Notes: generated by a model not told the origin, from the letters alone. 7,576 nucleotides of DNA from Pusillimonas sp035515275 (GCF_035515275.1 NZ_DATJBQ010000146.1:1-7576), one strand, 5' to 3'. Counted from the first letter of the stretch, positions 1 through 6,290 are shown. Numbers and translations: made by a program.

Positions 1-110
1 TCGGGCGGAGGCACTCGGCCTTCGGCACGCCTGCCCGTATCGTCCGCCCCTTCGGGCTCCCTTCTACGGGCGCCCGGCTCTCGCGCCAACGCCCGAAAAA
101 GACCTGCCCC
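1..110. repeat. GC-rich block of small hairpins at the left edge, no gene
   Basis: The first 96 bases are packed with short inverted repeats: GCC-TTC-GGC (18-26), GCCC-CTTC-GGGC (46-57) and the palindrome cgggcgcccg (67-76). The segment is also bracketed by a perfect 7-bp inverted repeat, tcgggcg (1-7) with cgcccga (90-96). A run of five A follows (96-100), which on the minus strand is a T run preceding the structure, so it does not read as a leftward terminator. A minus-strand frame starting with GTG at 112 stays open to the window edge (37 codons), but nothing in it looks like a known protein and I do not call it. The block could be a repetitive palindromic element or the end of a structured RNA. 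The window edge prevents a decision. Confidence 0.4.
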
Positions 111-153
111 ACATCACAGGAACTGCGGTTGGGATAAGAGCGATTGCTTCGTG

Positions 154-169
154 CTCGGGACGTCCCGAG
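154..169. repeat. Perfect 16-bp palindrome
   Basis: The sequence ctcgggacgtcccgag is its own reverse complement over all 16 bases. Its size and symmetry would suit a dimeric regulator's operator or a small cruciform. No promoter elements or flanking gene start are visible here to support an operator role. Confidence 0.5.
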
Positions 170-170
170 G

Positions 171-272
171 TCGATGGCATGGTGACGTGGTGACCTCGTG
201 ACGTGATGGCGTGGTGGCGTGATGACGCGATTACATCATGGCATCATGGCGCGGTGCATCAGTGCATCAGTG
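171..272. repeat. Degenerate short-period repeat (gtgatg/gtgacg-like)
   Basis: About 100 bases consist of imperfect repeats of units such as gtgacg, gtgatg, ggcgtg and catcatgg, ending in two exact tandem copies of gtgcatca (254-261 and 262-269). The purine/pyrimidine pattern is simple-sequence-like and does not look coding, although it happens to leave one frame open from 203 to 433. Replication slippage is the likely origin. The following stretch, 273-433, contains no feature I can recognise: no credible ORF, hairpin or promoter. Confidence 0.55.
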
Positions 273-438
273 AAAACGGTACACCGGGAAAATCAGCGAA
301 CAGCGACATCAGCCGCGCAGTGAGTTCCGTAACACTGACATTAGCCGCATCACAGACATCAAACACCATAGACCACAGCGCTGGCGCCCCTGCCCAAGAA
401 ACCCCGAAAGCGCTGCAATCATCTTCATCATGAGGCCT

Positions 439-460
439 GGGGCGGGGTGGGGTATTTGGG
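439..460 (+). other. G-quadruplex motif in the left terminal repeat
   Basis: Four G runs (439-442, 444-447, 449-452 and 458-460) are separated by loops of 1, 1 and 5 bases. This fits the canonical G3+N1-7 quadruplex pattern on the + strand. Very short loops generally favour stable quadruplexes. Formation is predicted, not shown. Confidence 0.6.
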
Positions 461-625
461 CGACGTTTGCAAGCCGAGTGAACTGTCGTCTGCGGGGAGG
501 CAAGCACGCAGCATGCTTGAGCAACAAGGGTGTCGGGCCACTGGCCCGACGTTGCGAGTTCTGCGTGCGCCCCGCAGATGATAGTTTACGAGGGAAGCCG
601 GCAAAGCCGGCCGCAGCTGCCGGCG

Positions 626-647
626 CCCAAATACCCCACCCCGCCCC
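626..647 (-). other. G-quadruplex motif in the right terminal repeat
   Basis: This is the mirror copy of the 439-460 motif, with the G runs on the minus strand because the terminal repeats are inverted. The element is therefore flanked by two quadruplex-capable sequences on opposite strands, both pointing inward. Confidence 0.6.
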
Positions 648-732
648 AGGCCGCTCAAGAACTTAAATGCTATGGCTAAATAATGAACCACGCCACTAAA
701 GAACTCAAAAAACGGTCACAGCAAAAAGCCAT

Positions 733-1752
733 TCAACGCCGACTAACAGCAGACCCAGAGGCAGTTGCAACCGCAGCAGTAGCCGCATCCAGTCGCGCCT
801 CAAGCCCTTCAAGCGGCAACGCCCCATTTACCCGGCTGCCGTCTTCAAAGATAATCGCCGGCGTACCCCGAACCAGCAACTTGCGCCCCAACGCCAAATT
901 AGCCTCGATAGGCGTTTCGCACTGCGCATTGGGTGGCGCCTCGTTGCGAAGCATCTGCGCGCGCCAGGCCTCGACACGATCAGCCGCGCACCAGATATTG
1001 CGCGCCTTGGCCGTAGAGTCGGGCGAAAGAATCGGGTACAGCAACGTATACACCGTGTAGTTGTCCATGCGCTCCAGCGTTTGATGCAAGCGTTTGCAGT
1101 ACCCGCAGTTGGGGTCCTCGAACACCACCATCTTGCGCGACCCATCGCCCTTTACCTGCTTGATCGCCGACTGCAGCGGCAACGAATCAAACGACACCCG
1201 CGTCAGCTCTTCAAGACTCTTTGCCGTCAGGTCTTCTTTATTGTGGGCGTCGATCAAAGAACCCTGCATCACGAAACGAACCTGCTCATCCGTGTAGAGC
1301 AGGTCAGAACCGATACGCAGCTCGTAAATGCCCGCAAAACGCGTCGGCTTTACGCTGTCCAGCACAATGCCCGGAAACTCCATTTCAAAAGCCGACTTGA
1401 CGCCCGCCAACACCGCTTCGCCCCGAGCTTCAGCCGACATCTCGACCGCGGGTTCTGCAGCTTCGCCATTGACGGCCGGTTCGCTGCCGGCCCCATTGCC
1501 CGCCGAAGTTGTGGCGGCACTGGCCTGAGGTGCCGAACCTGCCCCCGTATCAGCACTGACCGCAGCGGCTGCACCCGATGCCTCCGAAGCAGCAGCTTCG
1601 CCGGTCGAGACATCACCTTTCTGCTGATCAGCAGTAGCGGCATTTTTAGCAGCCCCCTCGCCCGAAGCCTGCCCATGCCCGACCACCGGTAGCAATAAAC
1701 AGCCCACCGCCAAAGTCGCCACAGCAAGTTTGTTCGCAAAATCAAATTTCAT
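733..1752 (-). CDS. dsbC: DsbC-type periplasmic disulfide isomerase with long Ala/Ser/Gly linker
   Basis: This is a thioredoxin-fold protein that shuffles wrong disulfides in secreted proteins and is kept reduced by DsbD. From the ATG at 1752 it has 339 residues. Residues 1 to about 28 form a signal peptide: a Lys-containing start, the hydrophobic core LAVATLAVGCLLLPVV and a likely cleavage near GHGQA. The Cys in that core is followed by more hydrophobic residues, so it is not a lipobox. Residues about 29-106 are a low-complexity Ala/Ser/Gly/Glu stretch. The dimerisation domain (about 108-170) and thioredoxin domain follow, with catalytic CGYC at 216-219, a second Cys pair at 255 and 278 and the cis-Pro in GTP at 296-298. 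E. coli DsbC is about 236 residues, so the linker accounts for most of the extra length. A TTG two codons upstream (1758) is a weaker alternative start; no strong ribosome site is visible for either. It lies 91 bases after the hydroxylase gene and may belong to the same transcript. Confidence 0.9.
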   Translation of the reverse strand: MKFDFANKLAVATLAVGCLLLPVVGHGQASGEGAAKNAATADQQKGDVSTGEAAASEASGAAAAVSADTGAGSAPQASAATTSAGNGAGSEPAVNGEAAEPAVEMSAEARGEAVLAGVKSAFEMEFPGIVLDSVKPTRFAGIYELRIGSDLLYTDEQVRFVMQGSLIDAHNKEDLTAKSLEELTRVSFDSLPLQSAIKQVKGDGSRKMVVFEDPNCGYCKRLHQTLERMDNYTVYTLLYPILSPDSTAKARNIWCAADRVEAWRAQMLRNEAPPNAQCETPIEANLALGRKLLVRGTPAIIFEDGSRVNGALPLEGLEARLDAATAAVATASGSAVSRR

Positions 1753-1843
1753 ATCCAAACCCAGAGTCGTAAACTTAGAATCGTTGTGGAACAGCTTCCA
1801 CGCAGCGCGTCCGAAAATCGATGCTCGCGCGCGCCCAATGCCA
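1753..1843 (-). other. Hydroxylase-dsbC intergenic gap with a small hairpin
   Basis: This 91-base gap contains a perfect 6-bp stem with a 4-base loop (gtggaa at 1786-1791, ttccac at 1796-1801). No T run follows it in the direction of transcription, so it is not an intrinsic terminator. I see no convincing -35/-10 pair for dsbC. Read-through from the upstream operon is therefore plausible, with the hairpin as a possible processing or pausing site. Confidence 0.35.
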
Positions 1844-3022
1844 TTAAGGCTGTTCGCCCGAGGCGCCCGCGATCAGCGCGCGCTTCACGAACGGAAGCCT
1901 GTCTACCAGCGTCATGCCCATATTTCGCGCCGCGACTACCGGCGCCAGGTTTGAAGCAAACAAACGATGCAAACCATCGGTAACCAGGCTCATGGCCAAC
2001 ACCGGCTCGGCACGCGCGCGCTTGTAGCGTCGCAGCAGATTAAGCTGGCCCGGCCCGCAACCCTGCGGCCGCTCACGCAAAATGCCCAGTAAAGCCGACA
2101 CGTCGCCCAGGCCCAGATTAAGACCCTGCCCCGCCAGCGGGTGCACCCGATGCGCCGCGTCGCCCGCCAGGGCCACGCCCGGAGCAACCATTTGACTGCG
2201 TTCTAGAAATAACGGAAACCCATGGACCCCACTGCGCACAGTAAGCCGCCCCAAAGCACCCCCGCTGGCCGACAGCAACAGCGTTTGCAAACGGGCGTCG
2301 CGCTCGTCGGCCGGCATGGCTTGCAGCGCCTTGGCGTGTTCGTCGGGCATGGACCACACCATGGACACCTGGTGCCCTTCGGACGTGTCCGGCATAGGCA
2401 ACAGCGCCAGTACGCCGTCAGAGGTGAACCACTGCATGGCGGCATTGGAATGCGGCCGCTCGGCGGTAAGGTGCGTAACCAGACCAGTTTGATGATATGG
2501 GCGTGAAATAAACGAAATGCCCGCCGCCGCTCGCACCGGCGACTTCGCGCCATCGGCGCCAATAACCAGTGCCGCCGGCAAGCTGCGGCCCGATTCAGTT
2601 AAAACCGTACCGTTTTGCCAGGCCGCAAAACGGTCATCGTGCCAGGCAACGCCAAAGACCCGCACCGCCTGTTGCAACACGCGTTCCAGCTCGCTGGATT
2701 CCAGTATCCACGCCATTTGCTGTTGCACCGCCTGCCAGGCCTGCAAGGCTACATGGCCGCCGGCGTCGCCATACACCTGCATGGACTCCACCGGCGTCAC
2801 ACGGTCGGCATCCAGCATGCCCCATACGCCAAGCTGCTCGAGAAAGCGCCGGCTTTCAGCCGATAGCGCATAGACCCGGGGGGAATAGACGTCTGGCTGT
2901 GCCGGCTCGGGCTGCTTGCGCGGCCCCAGCAGCACCACCTTTTGTCCATCGCGAGCCAGACCCAGCGCAGCGGCCAGACCCACGATTCCGGTACCGCAGA
3001 CAACGATCTGGTTCTTGCTCAT
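1844..3022 (-). CDS. UbiH/UbiF/COQ6-family FAD-dependent ubiquinone-biosynthesis hydroxylase
   Basis: This is a flavoprotein monooxygenase of the family that hydroxylates the aromatic ring of ubiquinone precursors using FAD, NAD(P)H and O2, normally at the inner membrane with the other Ubi proteins. The 392 residues show the three class A flavin signatures: an N-terminal Rossmann motif GTGIVG at 10-15, GADGAKSPVR at 155-164, and GDAAHRVHP at 287-295 leading to GQGLNLG at 298-304, which contacts the flavin. The length is typical of UbiH, UbiF and UbiI (about 390-400). I chose the ATG at 3022 because it aligns with the family N-terminus and overlaps the mltA stop as ATGA. A longer reading from 3064 would add 14 residues with no family character. 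Which ring position it hydroxylates (UbiH, UbiF, UbiI, UbiL or UbiM) cannot be settled by eye, so no symbol is given. Confidence 0.88.
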   Translation of the reverse strand: MSKNQIVVCGTGIVGLAAALGLARDGQKVVLLGPRKQPEPAQPDVYSPRVYALSAESRRFLEQLGVWGMLDADRVTPVESMQVYGDAGGHVALQAWQAVQQQMAWILESSELERVLQQAVRVFGVAWHDDRFAAWQNGTVLTESGRSLPAALVIGADGAKSPVRAAAGISFISRPYHQTGLVTHLTAERPHSNAAMQWFTSDGVLALLPMPDTSEGHQVSMVWSMPDEHAKALQAMPADERDARLQTLLLSASGGALGRLTVRSGVHGFPLFLERSQMVAPGVALAGDAAHRVHPLAGQGLNLGLGDVSALLGILRERPQGCGPGQLNLLRRYKRARAEPVLAMSLVTDGLHRLFASNLAPVVAARNMGMTLVDRLPFVKRALIAGASGEQP

Positions 3023-4305
3023 CGCGCCGAAGGCCGTCCGGCCTGTTTGGGCCACAGCACCCACATTTCGCCGGTCTGCTTCATGCGGCCGGCCTTGGCG
3101 CCGGCTTCGTCGCCAAAGCCCCAGTAATAGTCGGTGCGCGCTGCACCTTTAATCGCCGCGCCAGTGTCTTGTGCAAACATCAGGCGCCGCAACGGCTGGC
3201 TGGAAGCAGGATACTGGGTGGCCACATACACCGGTGTACCCAGTGGCACGAAGCGCGTGTCAATGGCAACCGAACGCTCGCCGATCAGCGGGATGCTGTA
3301 TGCGCCTTTGGGGCCAAGTTGCGGGTCCACAATGCGTTCTTCACGAAAGAACACCATGGCCGGGTTCGCGTTAAGCAGTTCTTGCACGCGCGCCGGGTTA
3401 CGTTTGGCCCAGGCCTTGATGTTCTGCATCGAGGTCTGCGCCAGGGGCATTTCGCCTTTGTCGGCCAACCATTTGCCTATCGACGCGTAGGGCCGGCCGT
3501 TGTGATCGGCGTACGCCAGGCGGATCATGCCGCCGTTTTCAAGCTGCGCGCGCCCCGAGCCTTGTATCTGCAAAAAGAAGGCTTCGACCGGGTCGTCGGC
3601 CCAGACAATGGTGGGGGGCTGCGGGTCGGCGCCGACAATCTGCGCCCGCGTGTCGTAAGGCACGACGCGGTTGCCCTGAAGCTTGCCGCGTATGCGCTTG
3701 CCGGCAAGCTCGGGGTAAACCGAACCCAGATCCACCGTCAGCAGATCGGCAGGCGGCGCATAGAGCGGCCATTGGTATTGCCCCCCCCGTTTGCGCGAGG
3801 CACGGATCAAGGGCTCGTAATAGCCGGTGACGGTATTTTTGGCCGGCGCACCGGATGCGTCGGCCAGCCGCCAGGGCTGCAAATGCATTTCAATAAACTG
3901 ACGCACTTGGCCCGCAGGGGCGTTTTGGTCAAAACCCGCCTGTTGTGCGGCGGCGCACACCGGCTGCCATGCGCGCGGCGCCGCCCGTGCCGGCATGGCC
4001 AGCGAGCCCGACACCGGCCGCATCAAACCCTTGCAATTGTTGATGAATGCTTTCCAGACCTGATCCAGGCCGTCGTCTTGCCAACCCGGCAGTGCCGCCC
4101 AACCCACCGGCACGAACTTGCCTTCAAGCTCGCGCGGCGGCGTTTCGGGCAGCGCGGACAAGGCCGGCACCGATAAGGGCTGCAAGGCAATATCTTCAAC
4201 GGGCTTTTCGGGCGCGGCAACTTCGTCGGTATCAGGGGGAACAGTGCTGCAGGCCGTTAAAAATGCAAGCAAGGCAACACAGAGCGAAAGCTTGGTACGA
4301 CTCAT
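3019..4305 (-). CDS. mltA: Membrane-bound lytic murein transglycosylase A (lipoprotein)
   Basis: MltA cleaves the MurNAc-GlcNAc bond of peptidoglycan, leaving 1,6-anhydro ends, and is anchored in the outer membrane by a lipid. The 428 residues start with a lipoprotein signal: the Lys/Arg-containing start MSRTK, a hydrophobic core and lipobox LTAC with the lipidated Cys at 19. A Pro/Glu-rich tether (about 20-60) follows. The MltA domain includes TGYYEP at 160-165 and FLQIQGSGR around 244-252. The C-terminal 3D domain runs from VAIDTRFVPLGTPVYV (346-361) through QDTGAAIKG (379-387) to DYYWGFG (392-398). By my recollection of the family, Asp392 matches the catalytic Asp of E. coli MltA, and Asp380 the other conserved Asp. 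A ribosome site, TGGAG, sits about 6 bases before the ATG. It lies 18 bases after apaG, and its stop overlaps the next start by 4 bases, which suggests coupled translation. At 428 residues it is longer than the E. coli protein (365). Confidence 0.95.
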   Translation of the reverse strand: MSRTKLSLCVALLAFLTACSTVPPDTDEVAAPEKPVEDIALQPLSVPALSALPETPPRELEGKFVPVGWAALPGWQDDGLDQVWKAFINNCKGLMRPVSGSLAMPARAAPRAWQPVCAAAQQAGFDQNAPAGQVRQFIEMHLQPWRLADASGAPAKNTVTGYYEPLIRASRKRGGQYQWPLYAPPADLLTVDLGSVYPELAGKRIRGKLQGNRVVPYDTRAQIVGADPQPPTIVWADDPVEAFFLQIQGSGRAQLENGGMIRLAYADHNGRPYASIGKWLADKGEMPLAQTSMQNIKAWAKRNPARVQELLNANPAMVFFREERIVDPQLGPKGAYSIPLIGERSVAIDTRFVPLGTPVYVATQYPASSQPLRRLMFAQDTGAAIKGAARTDYYWGFGDEAGAKAGRMKQTGEMWVLWPKQAGRPSAR

Positions 4306-4323
4306 AGGGCTCCAGATACTTGT

Positions 4324-4698
4324 TTAATGCAGTGTGCGGGGCATGGCCAGCACAAACTCTTGAATGGGCACTTCGAAGGGAATACCGTTGTCGCCCACAC
4401 AATGGAACGTGCCCCGCATGGTACCGAAAGGCGTGGGCAGCGGACAACCACTGGTGTATTCAAACGTTTCGCCGGGGGCCAGCAGGGGCTGCTGCCCCAC
4501 CACGCCCAGCCCGCGCACCTCTTGGACTTTTTGATCGGCGTCTGTAATGATCCAGTGGCGGCTGATGACCTGCGCCGAGTGCTGTCCATTATTGGTGATG
4601 CGCACGGTGTAGGCGAACAGAAACTGTTCTTCGCTGGGTTCGGACTGCTCGGGCAGGTACTGCGGAGTTACTCTGACGGTAATGTCGTAAGGCTTCAT
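4324..4698 (-). CDS. apaG: ApaG protein (FN3-like fold, Co2+/Mg2+ efflux-associated)
   Basis: ApaG is a small beta-sandwich protein of unsettled biochemical function, historically named from the apaH-ksgA operon of enterobacteria and linked genetically to divalent cation efflux. The 124 residues match the usual length of about 125. Family hallmarks are visible in order: FAYTVRITN (28-36), the ISRHWIITD segment (45-53), GLGVVGQQPLLAPGETFEYTSG (63-84) and TPFGTMRGTF (89-98). I chose the ATG at 4698 because the protein then begins MKPYDITV like other family members and a GGAAG ribosome site lies just upstream. The frame is open further, to 4767, but that extension would run into the promoter region. 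It is the first gene of the leftward cluster with mltA. Here it is not beside apaH or ksgA. Confidence 0.95.
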   Translation of the reverse strand: MKPYDITVRVTPQYLPEQSEPSEEQFLFAYTVRITNNGQHSAQVISRHWIITDADQKVQEVRGLGVVGQQPLLAPGETFEYTSGCPLPTPFGTMRGTFHCVGDNGIPFEVPIQEFVLAMPRTLH

Positions 4699-4808
4699 GG
4701 GGCTTCCAAATTGGACGATGCAGCGGCCAACGCCAGCCAAGTCGACGCCAAACTGCAATAATGGCATTGAATCGTCTTTATATTGAACAACGGATCTAGT
4801 TTACGCTC
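4699..4808. promoter_or_regulatory. Divergent apaG / rpe intergenic promoter region
   Basis: Both flanking operons must start within or before these 110 bases. The AT-richest part is 4766-4800. On the minus strand a TATAAA (4777-4782) could be the -10 for apaG, and on the + strand TTGAAT (4767-4772) or TTGAAC (4783-4788) could serve as -35 boxes. None has a well-placed partner hexamer, so the promoters cannot be fixed. The rpe start has no clear ribosome site: the nearest purine patch, GGA at 4792-4794, is too far from its ATG. Confidence 0.4.
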
Positions 4809-5510
4809 ATGAGCACCGCCCCCGTTACCCGCATTGCCCCCAGCTTGCTATCGGCCGACTTTGCCCGACTAGGCGAAGAGGTACGCAATGTCGTCGCCGC
4901 CGGCGCCGATTGGATACACCTTGACGTCATGGACAACCATTACGTACCCAACCTGACCGTGGGGCCCATGGTGTGCGAGGCCTTGCGCCCCCACACCACC
5001 GCACCTATCGACGTGCATTTAATGGTTGAGCCGGTCGACGCCCTGATTCCGCAATTTGCAAAAGCCGGTGCCGACATTATTACGTTTCACCCCGAGGCCT
5101 CTCGGCACCCGGACCGCACGCTGGCACTGATCAAAGAAAACGGCTGCAAGGCCGGCCTGGTATTCAACCCGGCCACTCCGTTGCACCATCTTGATTATGT
5201 CATGGACAAACTCGATGTCATTTTGTTGATGTCGGTCAACCCGGGCTATGGCGGGCAAAGCTTCATACCGGGCACCTTGCGCAAGTTGCGCCAGGCCCGC
5301 CAACGCATAGACCTTTGGCAAAGTAACGGCGGCCGGCCCATTGCCCTTGAAATCGACGGCGGGGTCAAGGTCGACAATATCGCTCAAATTCGCGCCGCCG
5401 GCGCTGACACCTTTGTGGCCGGGTCGGCCATTTTCGGACAACCCGATTACAAGGCTGTTATTGACGCCATGCGCGCCGAGCTGGCCAAGGTCGAAACCAT
5501 CTCCACCTAG
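4809..5510 (+). CDS. rpe: Ribulose-phosphate 3-epimerase
   Basis: Rpe interconverts D-ribulose 5-phosphate and D-xylulose 5-phosphate in the cytosolic pentose phosphate pathway. The 233-residue TIM barrel carries all family signatures: IAPSLLSADF (9-18), IHLDVMDNHYVPN (36-48) with metal-binding His37 and catalytic Asp39, DVHLMV (68-73) with metal ligand His70, SVNPGYGGQSF (142-152), EIDGGV (181-186) with the second catalytic Asp183, and GSAIF near the end for phosphate binding. The length is usual for the family (about 225-235). The ATG at 4809 puts the first conserved motif at the normal distance from the N-terminus, even though a Shine-Dalgarno sequence is not evident. A strong terminator follows, so rpe appears to be transcribed largely apart from gph. 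Neighbouring rpe, gph and trpE genes are a common proteobacterial arrangement. Confidence 0.97.
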   Translation: MSTAPVTRIAPSLLSADFARLGEEVRNVVAAGADWIHLDVMDNHYVPNLTVGPMVCEALRPHTTAPIDVHLMVEPVDALIPQFAKAGADIITFHPEASRHPDRTLALIKENGCKAGLVFNPATPLHHLDYVMDKLDVILLMSVNPGYGGQSFIPGTLRKLRQARQRIDLWQSNGGRPIALEIDGGVKVDNIAQIRAAGADTFVAGSAIFGQPDYKAVIDAMRAELAKVETIST

Positions 5511-5521
5511 GCTTTCCCGTC

Positions 5522-5555
5522 GGCCTGCCGCGCAACTGCGGCAGGCCATTTTTTT
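5522..5555 (+). terminator. Intrinsic terminator after rpe
   Basis: A perfect 10-bp GC-rich stem (5522-5531 with 5538-5547) with a 6-base loop is followed by one A and seven T (5549-5555). It begins 12 bases after the rpe stop codon. There is no T run on the other side, so it acts on rightward transcription only. This implies that gph relies on its own promoter or on partial read-through. Confidence 0.93.
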
Positions 5556-5599
5556 GTAACGACGCACAGATTTATTTGCCCGCACCACCCGGAGTCGTC

Positions 5600-6277
5600 A
5601 TGCGCTTTTCTTCTGTCCTGCTTGATCTGGACGGCACCTTGCTGAACACCATTCCCGACCTGACCGACGCCGTCAATGCCATGCGTCTGGAAATGAGCCT
5701 GCCCCCGCTACGCCAGGACGTTGTCGCCACCTATGTAGGCAAGGGCAGCGAAGTCTTGGTGCGGCGTGCGCTGGCCGACGAACTGGCCGGGTGCGAAGAG
5801 CCGGTCGAACCCCAGCGCCTGGCCCAGGGGCTTGAACTGTTCTACCAGTGTTACCATGTGGTCAACGGCGACAAAACCGTGGTGTATCAGGGCGTGCTCG
5901 ACGGCCTGCGATCATTTCGCGACCACGGCGTGAAAATGGCCGTGGTAACCAACAAGCCGGGCGAATTTACCGAGCCGCTGCTGGTGCGCACCGGGCTGGC
6001 CGGTTTTTTTGAGCATGCTGTCAGCGGCGACACCTGCACACGTAAAAAACCCGATCCCATGCCCTTGCAGCACGCTTGCGAACTGCTCGACGCGCAACCG
6101 CAGGAAACCCTGGTTATCGGCGACTCGCGCAACGATGTGCAAGCAGCCCGGGCGGCCGGCATGGCGGTAGTGGCCGTACCTTACGGCTACAACGAGGGAC
6201 AAGGGGTGCAAAGCCTGAACGCCGATGCTATAGTTTCGTCTATCGACGAAGCCGCCCGCTGGGCAAAGCGGCACTAA
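5600..6277 (+). CDS. gph: Phosphoglycolate phosphatase (HAD superfamily)
   Basis: Gph hydrolyses 2-phosphoglycolate, a by-product of oxidative DNA end repair and of Rubisco oxygenation, to glycolate. The 225 residues contain the HAD motifs in order: DLDGTLL at 9-15 (nucleophile Asp9, acid/base Asp11), a helical cap domain (about 16-95), VVTNKP at 115-120 (Thr117), KKPDP at 149-153 (Lys150) and GDSRND at 174-179 (Asp175, Asp179). The early cap and the NTIPDL sequence after motif I are typical of Gph, though related HAD phosphatases look similar. I chose the ATG at 5600 because GGAG lies 5 bases upstream (5591-5594) and motif I then falls at the normal place. An upstream TTG at 5576 is less likely. 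It follows the rpe terminator and precedes the trp leader. Confidence 0.92.
   Translation: MRFSSVLLDLDGTLLNTIPDLTDAVNAMRLEMSLPPLRQDVVATYVGKGSEVLVRRALADELAGCEEPVEPQRLAQGLELFYQCYHVVNGDKTVVYQGVLDGLRSFRDHGVKMAVVTNKPGEFTEPLLVRTGLAGFFEHAVSGDTCTRKKPDPMPLQHACELLDAQPQETLVIGDSRNDVQAARAAGMAVVAVPYGYNEGQGVQSLNADAIVSSIDEAARWAKRH
6226..6234 (+). promoter_or_regulatory. Candidate extended -10 promoter for the trp leader
   Basis: The sequence tgctatagt fits the extended -10 pattern TG-N-TATAnT. It lies inside the 3' end of gph, about 93 bases before the leader peptide start. No good -35 hexamer is found 16-18 bases upstream; the best, around 6206-6211, is poor, but extended -10 promoters can tolerate this. 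No better promoter-like sequence was seen between gph and the leader peptide. Confidence 0.3.
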
Positions 6278-6290
6278 CCGCCCCGTCTAA

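Larger units (their letters stand above)
434..652. repeat. 219-bp nested palindromic element with perfect 29-bp terminal inverted repeats
   Basis: The outer arms, 434-462 and 624-652, are exact reverse complements over 29 bases. Pairing then stops at both borders. Further arms nest inside: 481-497 with 570-586 (17 pairs, two of them G·U if read as + strand RNA), 504-511 with 561-568 (8 pairs), 521-525 with 551-555 (5 pairs), and 532-539 with 543-550 around a 3-base loop (8 pairs). The right half also carries GCCGGC-AAA-GCCGGC (597-611). Altogether 67 pairs can form one long hairpin. No transposase gene lies nearby and I see no target-site duplication, so a MITE-like or REP-like repeat, a large structured RNA, or a downstream barrier to the leftward operon all remain possible. 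ORFs crossing it on both strands are side effects of the symmetry and are not called as genes. Confidence 0.75.

Noticed and set aside
1..112. Minus-strand partial frame with a GTG start, open at the left edge
   Set aside because: It has 37 codons in a hairpin-rich GC block, no family motif and no ribosome site. It may be a shadow of a repeat; more sequence to the left would decide.
434..652. Reading the palindrome as an intrinsic terminator, integron attC site or CRISPR array
   Set aside because: No T run follows the outer stem in either direction. There are no attC-type core sites or integrase, and there is one inverted pair, not regularly spaced direct repeats.
203..691. Several overlapping 70-90 codon frames on both strands
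   Set aside because: They cross the simple repeat and the palindromic element. Similar peptide strings appear on both strands because the arms are inverted repeats. No ribosome site or domain supports them.
3023..3064. N-terminal extension of the hydroxylase to a start at 3064
   Set aside because: The added 14 residues overlap the end of mltA and precede the standard family N-terminus. The ATG at 3022 forms a typical ATGA overlap.
2569..4176. A 535-codon open frame on the + strand
   Set aside because: It runs antisense across the hydroxylase gene and mltA, both of which have clear family motifs on the minus strand. Its translation is Arg/Pro/His/Ala-rich with no recognisable domain, as expected from a shadow frame in GC-rich DNA.
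4699..4767. N-terminal extension of ApaG to a start at 4767
   Set aside because: The family starts at MKPYDITV, a good ribosome site precedes the ATG at 4698, and the extension would consume the divergent promoter region.
4845..4952. Rpe has MDNHYVPN where many family members have MDGHFVPN
   Set aside because: The metal and catalytic residues (His37, Asp39) are intact, and I believe the Asn form is common in betaproteobacterial Rpe, so it is not a sign of altered function.
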